Shown in pieces: positions 51,276 through 64,000 of a stretch of 64,000 bases of DNA. Within the stretch, counting starts at the first letter, position 1. Each line of letters begins with the position of its first letter. The stretch comes from Neelides folsomi. Its lineage: Eukaryota > Arthropoda > Collembola > Neelipleona > Neelidae. Position numbers and translations under genes: made by a program. The notes beneath the pieces were generated by a model that saw only the letters and a program-made list of their open reading frames with translations, was not told the origin of the DNA and did no database searches. The stretch is from positions 62,001-126,000 of the forward strand of contig JAQGBZ010000028.1 in assembly GCA_034687125.1 (NCBI GenBank), in the 5' to 3' direction.

Positions 51276-52454
51276 CTCTGTGCGGTTCCTCCGTGGCTGT
51301 TAGTGCCGTAGTTTGCCCGTGAATGCTTCCCTCGACCGGGTCGACCCAGGTGACACGAGATTGATGACCATGCATTCCTGTGCCCGGAAGGGCCGTAACC
51401 CCTAGCCCCCTCCCCAGATCTAGTCACTGTATATATAAACTGTTTCTATATTCAGCAAACGTGTGTGGACTGCAATATAATATATATTATAACTTACTAC
51501 GATTGATACAACCTTCTTACAATTGTCAACATATTACTCTTAACCGCCATGTGTCTAGCCATGGAGGCGTGAAATACTTCTACAATACATTCTATTAAAT
51601 ATGGTTAATTAATTAAGTGGGCTCCGAGGTGGTTGGTAGATCCCCCGTTGTTGTACCTGAGTGACGTAGGGTCCCGTAGCTCTACGCCGCCGTGGTCCCT
51701 CCATCACCTCCACAACTTCATCTCGGAGGAGATCCCGGACACTCCCTCTAGCCACATAGGAATAGAGTAGCCTAATTGCATGCACCATTAAATGTCAATC
51801 AAGTTTCTCCTCTGGAGCAAGGCCCACCCTGCGACCGACCAACATCTTCGCAGCGTACCAAATCGACCCATCGGACCTGTTGTCAAAATTACCTCGTTTC
51901 GCCCTTTATGATATAAATATGGTAATGATCGTTGTGCTATAGCGGTGTTAGGATTGACCAGTCAATTGTTGGAACTGATTCTCCAATCTATATTATATCT
52001 TATGTTCATTCGAACCTATAGCTGATATACTCACATATGAATTGAAAGACGATTTGAGGGTCTGCCTGAAAATGATCCTCACATTTTCTCACCTCACATT
52101 TCATTTCGACCCCGTGGATGTTAACCAAGTAACAATTAGGAGTACTAAAAAATAAATTATATAAAAATATATTATATCAAAATCAAGGTTTGTCAACTCT
52201 CTTGTACATTCTGATCTGTTGATAATAAATTTCTCATTTAAATCCGTTCCTTCCTCCCTCGACATATGGAATGAATTTGATAAACAAAGGACATCCAACA
52301 CTGTTGAATCTCTGTTGGTCGGGATCGACCGTTTTGACGCATGACTTTATCACTTGACAGGATGCATAATGGAAAGAAGCTCCTCCGCGCCTTCTCACTT
52401 CCCCCCGCTAATTGACCAATTTCATTTATTGTATACAAAGAATGGTAAAAAAGG
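51276..52454. other. Tail-to-tail intergenic region between Kv4 and HAL
   Basis: Both genes end into this 1.2-kb stretch, so it should be mostly two 3' UTRs. A TTTATT at 52425-52430 is an AATAAA poly(A) signal for HAL on the minus strand, 25 nt after its stop. A GC-richer block at 51620-51860 is probably Kv4 3' UTR. I see no extra gene. Confidence 0.5.
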
Positions 52455-55400
52455 CTAATCGACGTGGGGGATTCGCCGTGCTCGCTTGGTAGGCGGCGAA
52501 GTCGTTTCGCTCGTCGTCGTCGCACTCGGCGGCGGCTTATTGGCCCCTTCCCCGCCCCGGAACACGAACGCCGTCGGGCTGAATACGTTCACCTCCACAT
52601 TCTGGAGGGAAAAGGAGTGAGGAGAGGAACGGGGCTTTTTCCACACTCACCTGCATGGCATTATATTCCTCGATGTGGTTCCGGACCGAGAACCAAATTT
52701 TCTCCTCTTTGAGCAGCTTCGTCACGGCGTCGATGTCCGGACTCATGAACCGGTCCTGATCCCAGGCCCTATTATACCCCACAATGGTCAACCAACCCAA
52801 GCGACCTTTATTGGCTCACCTCACGACCGACCGGACCACACGGTAAACTTCCTCCAGCGGAGTCGTCGTCTTCAATGGCCGCAAAAACTCGATGGCTTGA
52901 CAGGCACAAAGGAGCTCAATGGCAATCACCCGCTCCACATTTCGCACAACCTGTTGGTCAATCCAAAGTGACTCCATAGGCAAAATAAGTAAATCCACCG
53001 ATGAAAATCCATTTCCGAGTCCGCCCATAAATCCAATTTATTATGCCCACCGCCATGAAATGTTTATTAAATTATTCAAATGCCCTTTGTGGATTCTAGT
53101 GAGGGCATTGGGGGTCATTTGAGTAACCCATTTGGCTTGGACCATTGGTCATTTGGAAAACGTTATTATTAGTTATGTGAATGACCTGGAGGGCCTTCCT
53201 TGCCGCGAACCCTCCCATAGAAACGTGATCCTCCGTCCCTGCACTGGTTGAGAGCGAGTCGACGGACGCCGGATGGCACAGAACCTTGTTTTCTGAGACT
53301 AGGGGGAGAGTTATTTGGGCGAAAGTGGGATTTTTTGGTACCAAGGGCAGCTGCAGTGCAGTGGGCCATCATGAATCCCGAGTTGAGTCCTCCGTCTTTG
53401 ACGAGGAAGGCCGGGAGCTCGGAGAGTGCTGGGAGAAAGGGAGATAAGGGGAAGAATGCGAGTGGGGACCGAACCTGGGTTGACTAATCTCTCCGTTCGC
53501 CGCTCGCTCATGGACGCGAGCTCGTGGACGGCGATGGCGAGATAATCCAAGACCTTGGCCGGGTATTCACCATGGAAATTCCCCGCAGAGATTATCTCAC
53601 TCCGCTCGGAAAATACGATCTGTGGGGAGAAGGAGAGGGAGGATGAGACGGAGGGCGGGGCGGGATTTACCGGGTTGTCCGTCGCGGCGTTGAGCTCGTT
53701 CACGATAACGCCGCGGACAAAGTCGATGGTGTCGTGGACGATGCCGTGGACTTGGGGGCAGCAACGGAGGGTGTACGCGTCCTGCACCCGATTGCAGAAC
53801 CGATGGCTCTCTGCCCAAATTTTACTTCTCAATTAAATCCCAATCCAAATCCTCCCGACTTTCTCCCAATTAAAACCCGTTTCTACACCATTGGTCCCTA
53901 ATTGAATTTCAAAGTTGAATCATTCACTCTGGCCGGAATCAATTAAAACGGCAATTAAAACTTGGGCTTGTTTTGGAGTGGAATTCTTCATTTCTTTTCC
54001 CCCATTTGGTCCTTAAGTAGAAGTGTAAAAGTGGGATTGAAGATAAAACATAATATCTACATACCTCGAGTCAAGGATGGTGATTTATAAAAGCATAGAT
54101 GTATATTAAGATCCCGGGTTGTATTCGAGGGCGGATCATAAAAGCTTGTTCATGGTTGAGGAATTGATTTTGGGGCTTTGGGCGCTGGAATGAAAAGCTT
54201 TTAGCTCTCTCCACAACTCCTCGGTTGTCATTCCCCTCAATGGCCCTCAGAGTCAAAATATCTCAATTCCTGTCAGTGGAAATTGGCGGCTCTTTACCTG
54301 CAATTTGAGAGGGATAAGCCTGGGAGTGGAGAAGCGCTCGGAGTCGACGGGCCACCGCCGCTTGACCTTTGTGATTACGAATAGTTTGAACCTCTAAACA
54401 AAATAAATATATCAAAATTAGCAATATAAAATATCCAATTATTGAGTATAATAAACCGTTGGATATTAATGAACCTAAAACCGCGGTTAAAAGGTCTTTG
54501 ATTATTATTTGAATATAAAGGAAAATTCACCGCTGTCAAAGGCTCTTGAAGATCCTTTGAGGACTTCGAGCGTCATTGCCGCCACGACGTCAGCCTGTCT
54601 GGCAATGATGGACGCCCTCTCGACCGCCTCCGACCCGAGTGAAGAGATGAGCTGAGTGCCGTTGATGAGGGCGATTCCCTCTTTGGCGTGGAGAGAAATG
54701 GGCGGGAGGTTGTGGGCCTCGAGCACGTACTTCGCATCGCCCCACCCCGTCTCCGGACTCCACATCTTCCCCTCCCCCATGAGGCCAAGGGCGAGATGGG
54801 CCAAGGGGGCCAAGTCCCCGCTGGCCCCCACCGTCCCCTGTTCGGGAATCCAGGGTAGACAGGAAGCTGGGAAGGGACAGGGGTTTAATGTGGCGTACAT
54901 TTAAGTAGTCGTAATCCCTTTCTTTAATCCACCTATTTCCTGCCCTGACTAAACATGGGGATTTTTAATTGCCAAGCAGTGGAGCGGGTTCTCCAATATT
55001 CACTTCCACCATTGGGTCTTAATGGGCCTATAAATAGATTATGAAATGTAATTTATGGGCTTTCTCCCCCTAATCCCTTTCCATGTTGGAGCATGGGAAT
55101 GAGCGGGGATTGTTCTTTATGATTTGCCAACTGCATAAATTTGGGGTGAGAAATAAAAATTGGCGGATGGAGATTTTTTCCCATCTCCGGGACTGGAGGG
55201 AGATTATGAAATGGAGGGAGCTAATAGCCGCCCCTTCTGAAGTGATTAATTATTCTGCCAGGGGTTTCTCTCTCCGAGAGAGATTGGCACTTCATCACTC
55301 ATCTTCCGCTCCCTTTACCATTGAAGGCGTCGATGAGTTGGAGCAGCGTCTTCAAGGAAATCCCGCTGTATCCCTTGGCCAACACATTGATCCGCAGAGC

Positions 55401-56941
55401 GAGGAGCATCCGGGTTTTCTCCGGTGGGAGCGGGTGGCCGACGCCCGCAGCATGGGACCGAATCAAATTCTCCTGCAGCTGTCTGGACCCCAAACACCCC
55501 AATTAACAATTAATAATGAATAGTCAATTGGGGAACTTACACCAGCTTCTCTGGCTCGATCACCGTCCGAGCAAACTTCCCGAATCCCGTCGTAATTCCG
55601 TACACAACTGTGGAAAAATTAAGTTCCAAATGACTCGGCCCTTTCTCGGAGAGATACTTATACTGCTATAATGGAGGCTATAGAGCTAATATCTCTTTCC
55701 GCCCTTCTTTGGCTATGAAAGCCCTTGCCTTTGTGCTCGGCCAGGATTTGCTCCACGAGGCTCCGGGAGGCCTGGACTTTCTCCTCCGAGTCCGCGGAAA
55801 TCTACAGGATGATTTGGAACATCATTCATTTCCCTCTTCCATGAGGAGCATTTGGGCTAATAAACCTTGATTTTGTATCGTCCGCGTCCCAACTGAAGGA
55901 GATCGTCCGTCGACATGCTGTTCCCATCGATTGTCATGTACTGGCAAAGGCCCAAAAGAGAACCATTAGACCCAAGCACACGTGTCAACTCCTTTCCGCC
56001 TCTTGAGGCCCATGCATATACATAAAGAGGATGAGTTTTATTGATCCTTTACCTCCGTCGGCTGCTGGAAGGTCTTGGGGCTGAAATTGGGCAAACTTTT
56101 AATTATCCCCAATTCACTCCATAAATGGAATCGTACATTTGCTCGGAAACGTATTTGATTTCGGCCGAGGCGAGGACGGGATTCGGCCAGTCGCTCTCCA
56201 AAACTAAAAAAACAAATATTTACAACACCAGCCAAATGCATAATATTTACGATCGTCGTATGAGATTCTTTCTTGCCCTACTTTCCCTCCATCATCATCA
56301 TAGGCAGAATATTATTATAATCTTCCAGATAATATTCCCTCACTTCATTACTTCCCCGGATTACATTACACTCCATTCAATTTATATTTAATTATATTAA
56401 ATCCTCAGCATTTAACCTCCGGCACAAACTTCGGAACATTCACCACGTATGTAATTTGGCTAATTGGGGAGGTTGATTATTAAGAAAAAGGTTGGATTTT
56501 ACTTGGGGGTCCAATGTTCCTTTCACAAATTAATCCTTTTTCTTCAATGTACAAAAAAACCTCCCTATCTCCACTTATGAACGGCTGGATTCCGGACATA
56601 TTTTATTTCCACCCCATGGCATTGGACTTAAGTGCTGTGTAAATAGAGCTGACCGACGGAGACAAAGTCGTTGTCGTCCAAGACGTCTTTGATCACATCC
56701 TGGGGATCCAAAATGGCGCCGCCGCGGGTTTTCCTCACTTCCGATACGGTTTCTTTTGATCGCGGGACGTGGGTGGAGGGCCGAAGGCGCTGATATCTCC
56801 TCAACGACTCCTCCGCTAACCATCGGACGTTCCCCTTCCCTGGTGACAATGAGAGGTGAAGGGTGGACAAACCCGCCGTCACTCACCGTCTTTGCATGGA
56901 ATGTGGAACCACTCGCCTCTCACGCGGACGGAGAGCTTCAT
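52455..56941 (-). CDS. HAL: Histidine ammonia-lyase (histidase)
   Basis: HAL removes ammonia from L-histidine to give trans-urocanate, the first step of histidine breakdown, in the cytosol as a tetramer. Seventeen exons (56941-56887, 56839-56654, 56203-56137, 56080-56053, 55940-55866, 55801-55729, 55607-55541, 55482-55319, 54866-54531, 54393-54298, 53810-53671, 53619-53475, 53428-53342, 53298-53186, 52950-52820, 52768-52651, 52601-52455) give 2028 nt and 675 residues in one frame. The start [11 protein letters not shown] matches the family. The MIO cofactor triad Ala-Ser-Gly is at 253-255 in [11 protein letters not shown]. Other signatures are [56 protein letters not shown] and [11 protein letters not shown]. 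The tail after residue 630 is low complexity with Thr, Ser and Pro. Exon 4 is a 28-nt microexon. Confidence 0.96.
52602..53670 (-). other. HAL: Cluster of ultra-short introns in HAL
   Basis: Five introns in this stretch are 51, 46, 43, 51 and 49 nt long (53620-53670, 53429-53474, 53299-53341, 52769-52819, 52602-52650). All have GT-AG ends. The first is a multiple of three without an in-frame stop, so retaining it would insert 17 residues without breaking the protein. Confidence 0.8.
55608..55728 (-). other. HAL: GC-AG intron in HAL
   Basis: The upstream exon ends AAAG and the intron starts GCAAGG and ends CCACAG. The join gives a Val codon and the conserved [10 protein letters not shown]. 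No GT donor in phase is present. Confidence 0.75.
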
Positions 56942-59250
56942 CCTTCGACCGGTGATGGGAAGACTGAGAGGACTCGGACGAGCCAAGCGGATAAACCAAC
57001 AAGCCAGGGGTCGGGAAAGGTCATCACCATTTGGACATTTAACTGACGCAACCCCCAAATCTCCAAATCTCCAATATGAAATGCGAATGACAAATCTTCT
57101 CCATTCACCACCACACATCAGAGCAATTAAGGCCAAACAGGTGGTACTGGACCTGTCGAGCCTTTCACTCTCTTTAATCCCTTCTATTATTATTTGATTA
57201 AATCATACAAATATAAATTACTTTTCCTGACCAATGGTGATTAATTGGGAAAGATGTTAACTAATTAATTAATTTCATATGTTAATGGTAATAGTTAGTT
57301 AATGATAATAATAATGGTTCATAGACTTGGAACTATTTGTAAATATGTTGATGCCGCACATGTTGGTGGTGCTGCATTGGTTGATGTGTTTGGCTCTTGG
57401 TGCACCGAGGATTCTTTATCTCTAGACGGAGGAGTCTGGTACTAATAAAGGGCATTCAATCTTGTTAATTAACTAATCTCGCATCCCCGACTTGCCCTTT
57501 TCACAATTTGTCATCGACATGATATTCTGGCTAAAACGGCAAGACATTTAACACATTAAGCCCCTTGACATGGGAGTTGTTATCTCGGCTGGATGTATTT
57601 ACTATACAAAAAATGAGGTTAACTCCAAGAGCGGATCCCACAGATCTTCCCCAACAATGCCGAGTAAAAGGGGGATAATGAGTGGAAACGAGCAACATTT
57701 ATTTCCACAAACACAAAAAAGAGGAACAAACAAATTAATTAAAAAAACCGCCCATGGAACTTTCAACTACGCCTTTTGGAAATAAACAGACCAAGATTTA
57801 TCTAACACTTTATATAATACACCCATGCTTCATATAAATATTATATCCATTTATGAATATTCATCCTATCCTCAATTCTCCCCTTTATTCGTATAATACA
57901 AATATATAAAATACTTATATACAATACTAGGATGTACTACATAGTGTGCATTCGCATAAACTATACTTGTCTACATAATTTAATTTAAATAATATAATTT
58001 TATGATTAATTCAATTGAACTTTCAATTTGGCATTTAACTAAATAACTTATGAGGCGCATTATAAATGCAATACATATTTAGACGGGTATTATCTAGAGA
58101 ATAATATGAATGTGATTTAATTATAAAATAAATATGATTGTTGTGGGGGAGGAAAGTCGAGGATTCCCAAATAATTAAATTATCCTATCTTCGCTCAAAT
58201 CTCATTTGCTTTTCTGCCTTTTGCGTCTTCGGGTTTTGACAAATTGAACCTTTAGAAATTCCTCTATCTTTCTCCAACGAAAGGATTTATATTAATTATA
58301 ATTCCATGCTATCCACTAGCCATTCATTATGTATATGGTAATTATAGAAATAGTATGAATATATTTATTGGATATTATACATGATGTTGTTCTTATACAT
58401 AAATGTGAGGGTTTCATATTGACAGCCTGCTAATAAGATTTGGGAAATTGTGAAGAACTGCAAGAACTGGTTTTAATCTCATTTGGCACGATTTCCCCCC
58501 AAGTTTGAACAATTGAATTAATAAATATTTGAATGTAGGGGCGCTTCCGTTGAAAATTAATTTCCTTGGTTGTCTATTGATCCTTTCAAATGTGAATGCC
58601 TTTCAAATACACGCGTCTTACATAGATCTATTAAACCCCATATAGAAACCATTCATATGACTCATATGAGATTTTCCATCATTGATTCACATCTTTCAAC
58701 ATTTTACACATAGGATGTATTACATATAAATAGACAGAATATCTATAGCACTTACTTTTTATGAAATATGTAAGACGCTTATGTAAGCATATTTACGATG
58801 CATAATGGAAATTTAAGCTTATTTTCACAGAAATCTCATATTTACATATTATATGCATTACTACTAAATATGTGTTAGTTATGTATATGATATGTTTATT
58901 TATTAATGTAAAAGTATTATGTATCAATGAATGAATAAATGAAAAAAGGTCATTGAGGATAATTTAATTATTTAATACTTGCCACTTTTGAAATCAATTG
59001 CATTATTAGGTACATTTAATAGGTAACTTTGTATATATTATTCACTCTATATGACTTTTTATATGCCCATGGGCCTTTTTATTATAGTACATTCACCAAT
59101 TTCCCTCCATTCCATGAATGAGGGAAAAGAGCGAATGTTAAGTAAATCTAATAGTTAAGTTGATCACAATTCAGTTTAATGGTGGTTGTGGGATATTGTT
59201 TTCCAACTCATAATATTTTCACGGGGGATTTTGTCGTGATTGAGGTTGAG
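56942..59250. other. Intergenic region between HAL and TTC39
   Basis: The right-hand part must include the HAL promoter (HAL is transcribed leftward), and the region just below 59250 the TTC39 3' UTR. A TTTATT near 59078 would be a minus-strand AATAAA about 170 nt after the TTC39 stop. The middle is strongly AT-rich. A short segment at 57320-57445 is more complex in composition and open on both strands, but I cannot assign it. Confidence 0.4.
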
Positions 59251-62200
59251 TTAAAGAGGGGAGTCGTTTGAAGACAAACTTGCCAAGACGGCGGGTCCCT
59301 TGGGCGGGGCCCGGAAGCCCCTCAAGTCGGCAAGGGCGGAATGGATGCGGAAATGAAGCCGGGACTCGAGGGCGTAGCCTTTATAGTTGTTCCTAACCAA
59401 ACACACTTGGAGAGATGATCAATGGTTTCGAGACTCACTTTGCGTTTTCCAGCGTGGCGAGTGAAAGGTCAGCTTTTCCCTCTTCCCAGTAATTGATCCC
59501 GAGCTCGTACGTGGCATAAGGACACTTCCCATACACAAAACTCATAAATATCCATCCAAAACCTCTTTGAATAAATGAACTCACCAAATAGTGGTCCGAA
59601 ACCAGTTGTTTCTCATTCCCAATGACACTTTTGAAAGCTTCACCAGATCCCTTGAGGTCGCCCAAGTGACGGAGACACATTCCCCTAAGGAGCCAAAGAA
59701 GGCTCACATTGTCCACATAGAAAGGCTCATCTACAAATTAGGCATTTTAAAAGTGGAGAAAAAGTTTTTAAAATTAAAGAATCTAAATAATGTGTGGTTT
59801 TAAATAAGAGAGAAATTTGAACACCTCGATCTGTGAGGTTCATATGTCGGTCGATGAGGGAAAGGAGCGGGTAGAGGAGACCCGCTGACTTCCCAAGGAT
59901 TTTGAACCCGTTCCAAAGATAGCAGAGCTCAATGGCTGGCAAAGTCAACTTTCTCCCCTGCCCGAAGAACCGCTCACATTTCTTGAGAGCAAACTTCTCC
60001 ATGGGAATCGACTTCCCGGCGATCCGCTGCTTCCACCCCGGAATGTCCCTGCAACCATTCACATATAACCCCTGTTCGAGGGTGGCTAAGGGCTTTACTT
60101 GAAAAGGGCCACGAGCTCCTCGCGCTCTTCCTTCTCCACCTCATCGCCCAACATGCAGATGAAGGAGGCCTTCTGGTATCCGTAAATCACCCGCGACCAC
60201 CGACTCTCGTGAAGAAGAAGAGCTGCAAAGTCCCGGGCCGACCGCCAGTCCTGCTTGAACCCGTTGCTCCACATAAGCTCCCAATAGCAAATGTGGTGGA
60301 ATTGGAGCCAGTCGCTCTGAGACTGCCAGGCCTTCGTGTACCACACAATGGCCGAGTCCACGTGCCCTTGGACGTACTCGAGCCGCCCGCGAAAGAAATT
60401 GTACCACACACCATCGGGGAAAACCTAAACCCGGATTTTGTTAATGACCAATAATGAATCCCAAAAATCATTCCTACACTACAGTGTATTTCATACAGTG
60501 TAATACTAGTTTTAAATAGCCATTTGTTTTTTAGTCCTACTTCACATATAAGTGTAATATAAAGTGATAATAAATTCAAGTTTTTAATTGCCGCTAGCTG
60601 GTCATGGATGATTTCTTCGCAGAGTTTGAGGTCTCCTTCGCCATAGCCGAGAACATAGCATACGAAGAGATGATAACCCAAAAGGACCTGAACAAAATGT
60701 AAATTTCCCAACTACTCGACTTTGTTCCAAATTTGGAATGAAGCGGGTCTGACCATGGCGCAAAGAATTTGCCTCAAAGATCCCTTGAGTCCGCATCCGA
60801 TGTTCAAGTGGGCCAGGCCGGTCTCCTACAATTCACACCAATGTTAGAGTTATACGCATATATACCAGTAGTGTCGAGTTGTGATAAAAAAGGGGGTTTG
60901 TATGCAGCGAGGCCTCCGGGCAGTAAGATCATTACGAGGGCCAAATGAATTACAAAGATGTGAATAAAGGGAGAAAGCAAATGAAGGATTTCGGGTAAAT
61001 GGTGTGTGTGTGAGCTCAGGTAAATAGCCGAAAGCCTGAAAGTCCATTTGATGAAACAACAAGAGTTGTATTTAATGGAGGTCCAACAAACATCCCATTT
61101 ACATATCAACTCATAAACGCAAAATGGTCCGAACATTTCAATTGAGCCATGGGGAAGGGCTAAACATTATACAACGACGCACATTCAACTCATATCCTAA
61201 ACATCAATATCCTTTTCAATATTCCCATATGCAAGAATCATTTGTACGAAAATCCCCTCAAATCTCCTGACTATTGAAGTCGGAAAAATGTAATTTCATA
61301 ATTTCCCCCACTTTTCACGCACTAAATAGCAAAGGGCGTGTAATGTTCCGTGCCTGGGTTTTGAACATCTCATTAAATTAATAATATTATGTGTAGTAAT
61401 GATACATATGGTGATTTCCCTCTCGTTGAATTGATATGGTTTTCTCATTGACATATTTTTTGATTTTTTGATCCCTATGTTCCGTGTGGTCCTGAACCAT
61501 ATTATTAGTCATATCAAAATTTTGAATGATTTAAATAAGGGGCTTTATCTTTCTATATAAATGATAGGGAAGTTTGTATGGAAGTTATTGAATCCGTATG
61601 AATGAAAGTCTCCCCAACTCCGGATGAAGAGGGGAAAATGATAAATAAGTAATTGAGCTGCCTTAAGCTGTTTTCTTGAGGATTCCTTGTTAATAATTTA
61701 ATATTTTGTTCAACCCTATACCTCAACCTCAGATATATGGTTGTTAATATAATAATAGGAACCTCTGTGTATGGATCTTCCATTTGGCCGTGTTGACTCT
61801 CCGAGTCTGAAGAGATAAAAGGTTATGAACTTCCATTGGAAGCGCGTAATGGAGAGGTGTAATGATAAATATACATAAATAGATGATATCAATTGAGGTC
61901 CAATTTGGTTCCAATTAGCATACACTTCCCTTCTCACCGCCTTCAAATGAGAGGAAAGAAACGCCACGAGCTTTTGCATAACAACCAAGGATCATGATAA
62001 TACTTTAATCTTAAAAGGGCAAAGGGCAACTTCGTTTCGCAACCTCGTCTTGAGAGATAACAATTGGGGAGGTTCTGACCTAATGCATAGACTTATACCT
62101 ATTTTATTTATCTCAAGACATAAAACGAACATCAAATCAACAACTTTGTTCATCTCTAATTGCATTCCCCTCAAACTTCACTTACATGCATTTAAAGGAA

Positions 62201-63925
62201 ACCTTTATGGAAAAATATTCAAATGTTGCTAATGTAGTTCCTATGATGTTTCAAACTTGGAGATTTCTTTTGATTTTATGGAAATTTTGTTCAAAGGGAA
62301 ATATGTAATATGTAATGGATGGATGGCGAATCTATCGCCATGGAGTAAGATGACCCAAATAGAAAATGCGTTCTTTTTTAAAAATGTCAACTTGGCAATT
62401 AAAAAGTTAGGAAAGTTGAGTGGGACTGTTCAGGTAGATGCGTGGAATTTAAGGAACTTTATTTCAAATTTACCTTGCTCTCTTCCTTTAAGGAGCCGAT
62501 GAGGAAGGAAAAGAAAATTAGAACCAACTTTCACCACTTTAATTTTTAAAAGCAAGAGAGGAAAGTTGGGGAACGTTTATACTCATATTATACTAAATAT
62601 ATACCATATCTAAGTATTTACAACCATAAAGACATAACAAATTGCATGTACTTAAATAATATACATATATTTATATATGTACTCTGTATGTACTAATCTA
62701 CAAAAGTATAGAGTACTCTACATACAGAGGCATTGGAATATCTAATATATGTGTTGATATAAAGTGTAGCATATCATTCATATAATACTGAATGATTAAT
62801 AGAATATTTCTACATGAATGCTCACATATTGATATTGATTGGGTGGGGAAAGATATATTTGTAATATAGCTAAATACGAGTGGTCGTAAATATTAGTGTA
62901 AGTTTGTGTGGAATGGTTGGGTTAATTGGAAGGGGGAGTGTATCTATTTGGAATATATAGTATATAGGATGGTGGTGGGATGCTTTACCCGGTTTCCGGA
63001 GAATCCGATGAATTCCAAGAGTTTCATTATTCTTGCAGGGAGCATTGAGATCATCTGGGAAGAAAAGGTGAACGGTCGTTTTGGCGAAGGGAGGGAATTA
63101 CCAAATTGTAGGCTCCGACGCCCATCCGAACTCCTGCTTCAAAGTGGCTCTTGTGCTTCGAGTCCTCCCAGCTCCGATGCTTCAAAATGCTCCAACACTC
63201 CCTGTGACCTCGATTAAGAAACTCTCATGGACTTGGGTCACTCACTTGTATGCATTCAAACAGCTTCGCATCTTCAGTCCGCCCCGCACGAAGGAAATTA
63301 AATTCTCGTCCTCGACGAAGGTTAAAACGGCCCGGAGGAGCAGACACTCAGCGTAGCAAAGCTCGGCATGGATTTCCTCTAATACATTGGTCAGTTGATT
63401 GGGGATGGGCCCATTGGAAAAGGGGGATTTGAGAGAGCGTGGAGAAAAGGGGAAAGGGTTTTAATAAGCTCGAGGGTCGTGAACCCCGTTTTTTAAATTA
63501 GGGTTCTAATAGAACACTTTCCCATTCTGTTTGTGCATGGAGATGCGGAAGATGTGAATTCATAATTGATGAACCTTCAGTGAAGAAGTCGTAGTTGGGT
63601 CGACGGACGATTTTCCCAATTGACTCCACCATAGAGTTCTTTTTTCTCAGCTTTGAGCAAACGTTGACGGAGAGCTCGAGGACTTCGCAGGCTCCTTCGA
63701 TTTGAAGCTGAAACCCAAATTTCCCATTTCTGGCCTAAGTGGGGGGAAACTCACGGGCTCGAAAGTCATCATGGCTTCTAAGAACTGAAAGACGCCGCTT
63801 CCGAGAGCATGATACATGCTTTCAGACGCCCAGGGTTTGAGTAATGCCCGGGCCTCATCGAACCGGTTGTTCATGAAGAGATGAAGGGCCGAGCGGGAGT
63901 CTTCGATGGCCACCCCCAGGCTCAT
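59251..63925 (-). CDS. TTC39-family tetratricopeptide repeat protein (DUF3808/IML2 family)
   Basis: TTC39 proteins are TPR-containing cytosolic proteins; TTC39B is linked to lipid handling in vertebrates, but the molecular role is unclear. I model twelve exons: 63935-63755 (coding from 63925), 63707-63575, 63378-63246, 63201-63102, 63054-62989, 60825-60754, 60687-60592, 60424-60099, 60048-59825, 59730-59585, 59524-59439 and 59392-59251. They total 1695 nt and 564 residues. Family segments are FMNNRFDEARALLKPW, EIHAELCYAECLLLRAVLTF, ISFVRGGLK, LEFIGFSGNR, QFHHICYWELMW, IAGKSIPMEKFALKK and ESRLHFRIHSALADLR. The start is uncertain: the first exon continues in frame 10 nt upstream to an acceptor, so an upstream exon may add residues. 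The donor after exon 7 is a weak GC site (GCAATT) chosen because it keeps frame and length. Confidence 0.9.
60826..62988 (-). other. Large TTC39 intron (2.2 kb)
   Basis: Skipping this intron joins FSGNR to ETGLAH in phase, as the family requires. It contains minus-strand exon-like pieces, such as one after TTATCTCTTCAG near 61815 ending at GTTCCT near 61769. They are not needed for the known protein and may be chance. The rest is AT-rich with no gene. Confidence 0.6.
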
Positions 63926-64000
63926 ACCTTCTTTTCTAAAATAAATATTAATCACTCCACAATCCCACATTCACCCTCAACCTCCACCACTCTCCATAGA

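Noticed and set aside
57320-57445. Possible small gene or RNA between HAL and TTC39
   Set aside because: Short open frames exist on both strands, but none has a clear start, splice structure or recognised motif, and no RNA fold was evident by eye.
61769-61815. Possible extra TTC39 exon on the minus strand
   Set aside because: It has an acceptor and a donor, but including it would shift or add sequence where the family has none; the flanking exons join directly in phase.

Overview
This window is nuclear DNA from an animal, most likely a non-model arthropod. The evidence is many protein-coding genes split by short GT-AG introns, AT-rich intergenic DNA with microsatellites, and a Shal-type (Kv4) potassium channel whose protein closely resembles insect Shal as I remember it. 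A histidine ammonia-lyase gene is present. I did not find operons, a CRISPR array, rRNA or a convincing tRNA. I built the gene models by hand from splice sites, reading phase and protein-family resemblance. Except where stated, exon phases add up to an uninterrupted reading frame.

Layout, left to right. The window opens with a possible 3' coding end (3-158). PAN3 (minus, 2787-5792) and NUP205 (plus, 6865-13484) are head to head and may share a promoter of about 1 kb. Positions 13.5-25.7 kb are AT-rich and poorly resolved. They hold a miniature transposon-like element with internal repeats (14086-14477), an unassigned minus-strand coding segment, the first exons of a GT31 galactosyltransferase-like gene (18144-18729), a second long inverted-repeat element (18950-19169) and a tentative six-exon gene ending in a PH-domain-like helix (19782-23535). 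Next come a SMYD4-like SET/MYND methyltransferase gene (25706-28249), a KChIP-type EF-hand protein (29534-31351), NOPCHAP1 (33214-33825) and APEX2 (34728-36455), all plus strand. The Kv4/Shal gene follows on the plus strand (37674-51275), with an intron of about 8.9 kb cutting the pore signature. Histidine ammonia-lyase (minus, 52455-56941, 17 exons) lies tail to tail with Kv4. A TTC39-family TPR gene (minus, 59251-63925) ends the window.

Two relationships stand out. First, the gene for the Kv4 pore subunit and a gene for its cytosolic Ca2+-binding partner (KChIP) lie on the same strand, their coding regions about 6.3 kb apart, with only two small DNA/RNA-maintenance genes between them. Second, base composition changes sharply near 37.4 kb: genes to the left mostly use A/T at third codon positions, while Kv4, HAL and TTC39 use G/C. 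Several introns use GC-AG borders, and the 3' half of HAL has five introns of only 43-51 nt.
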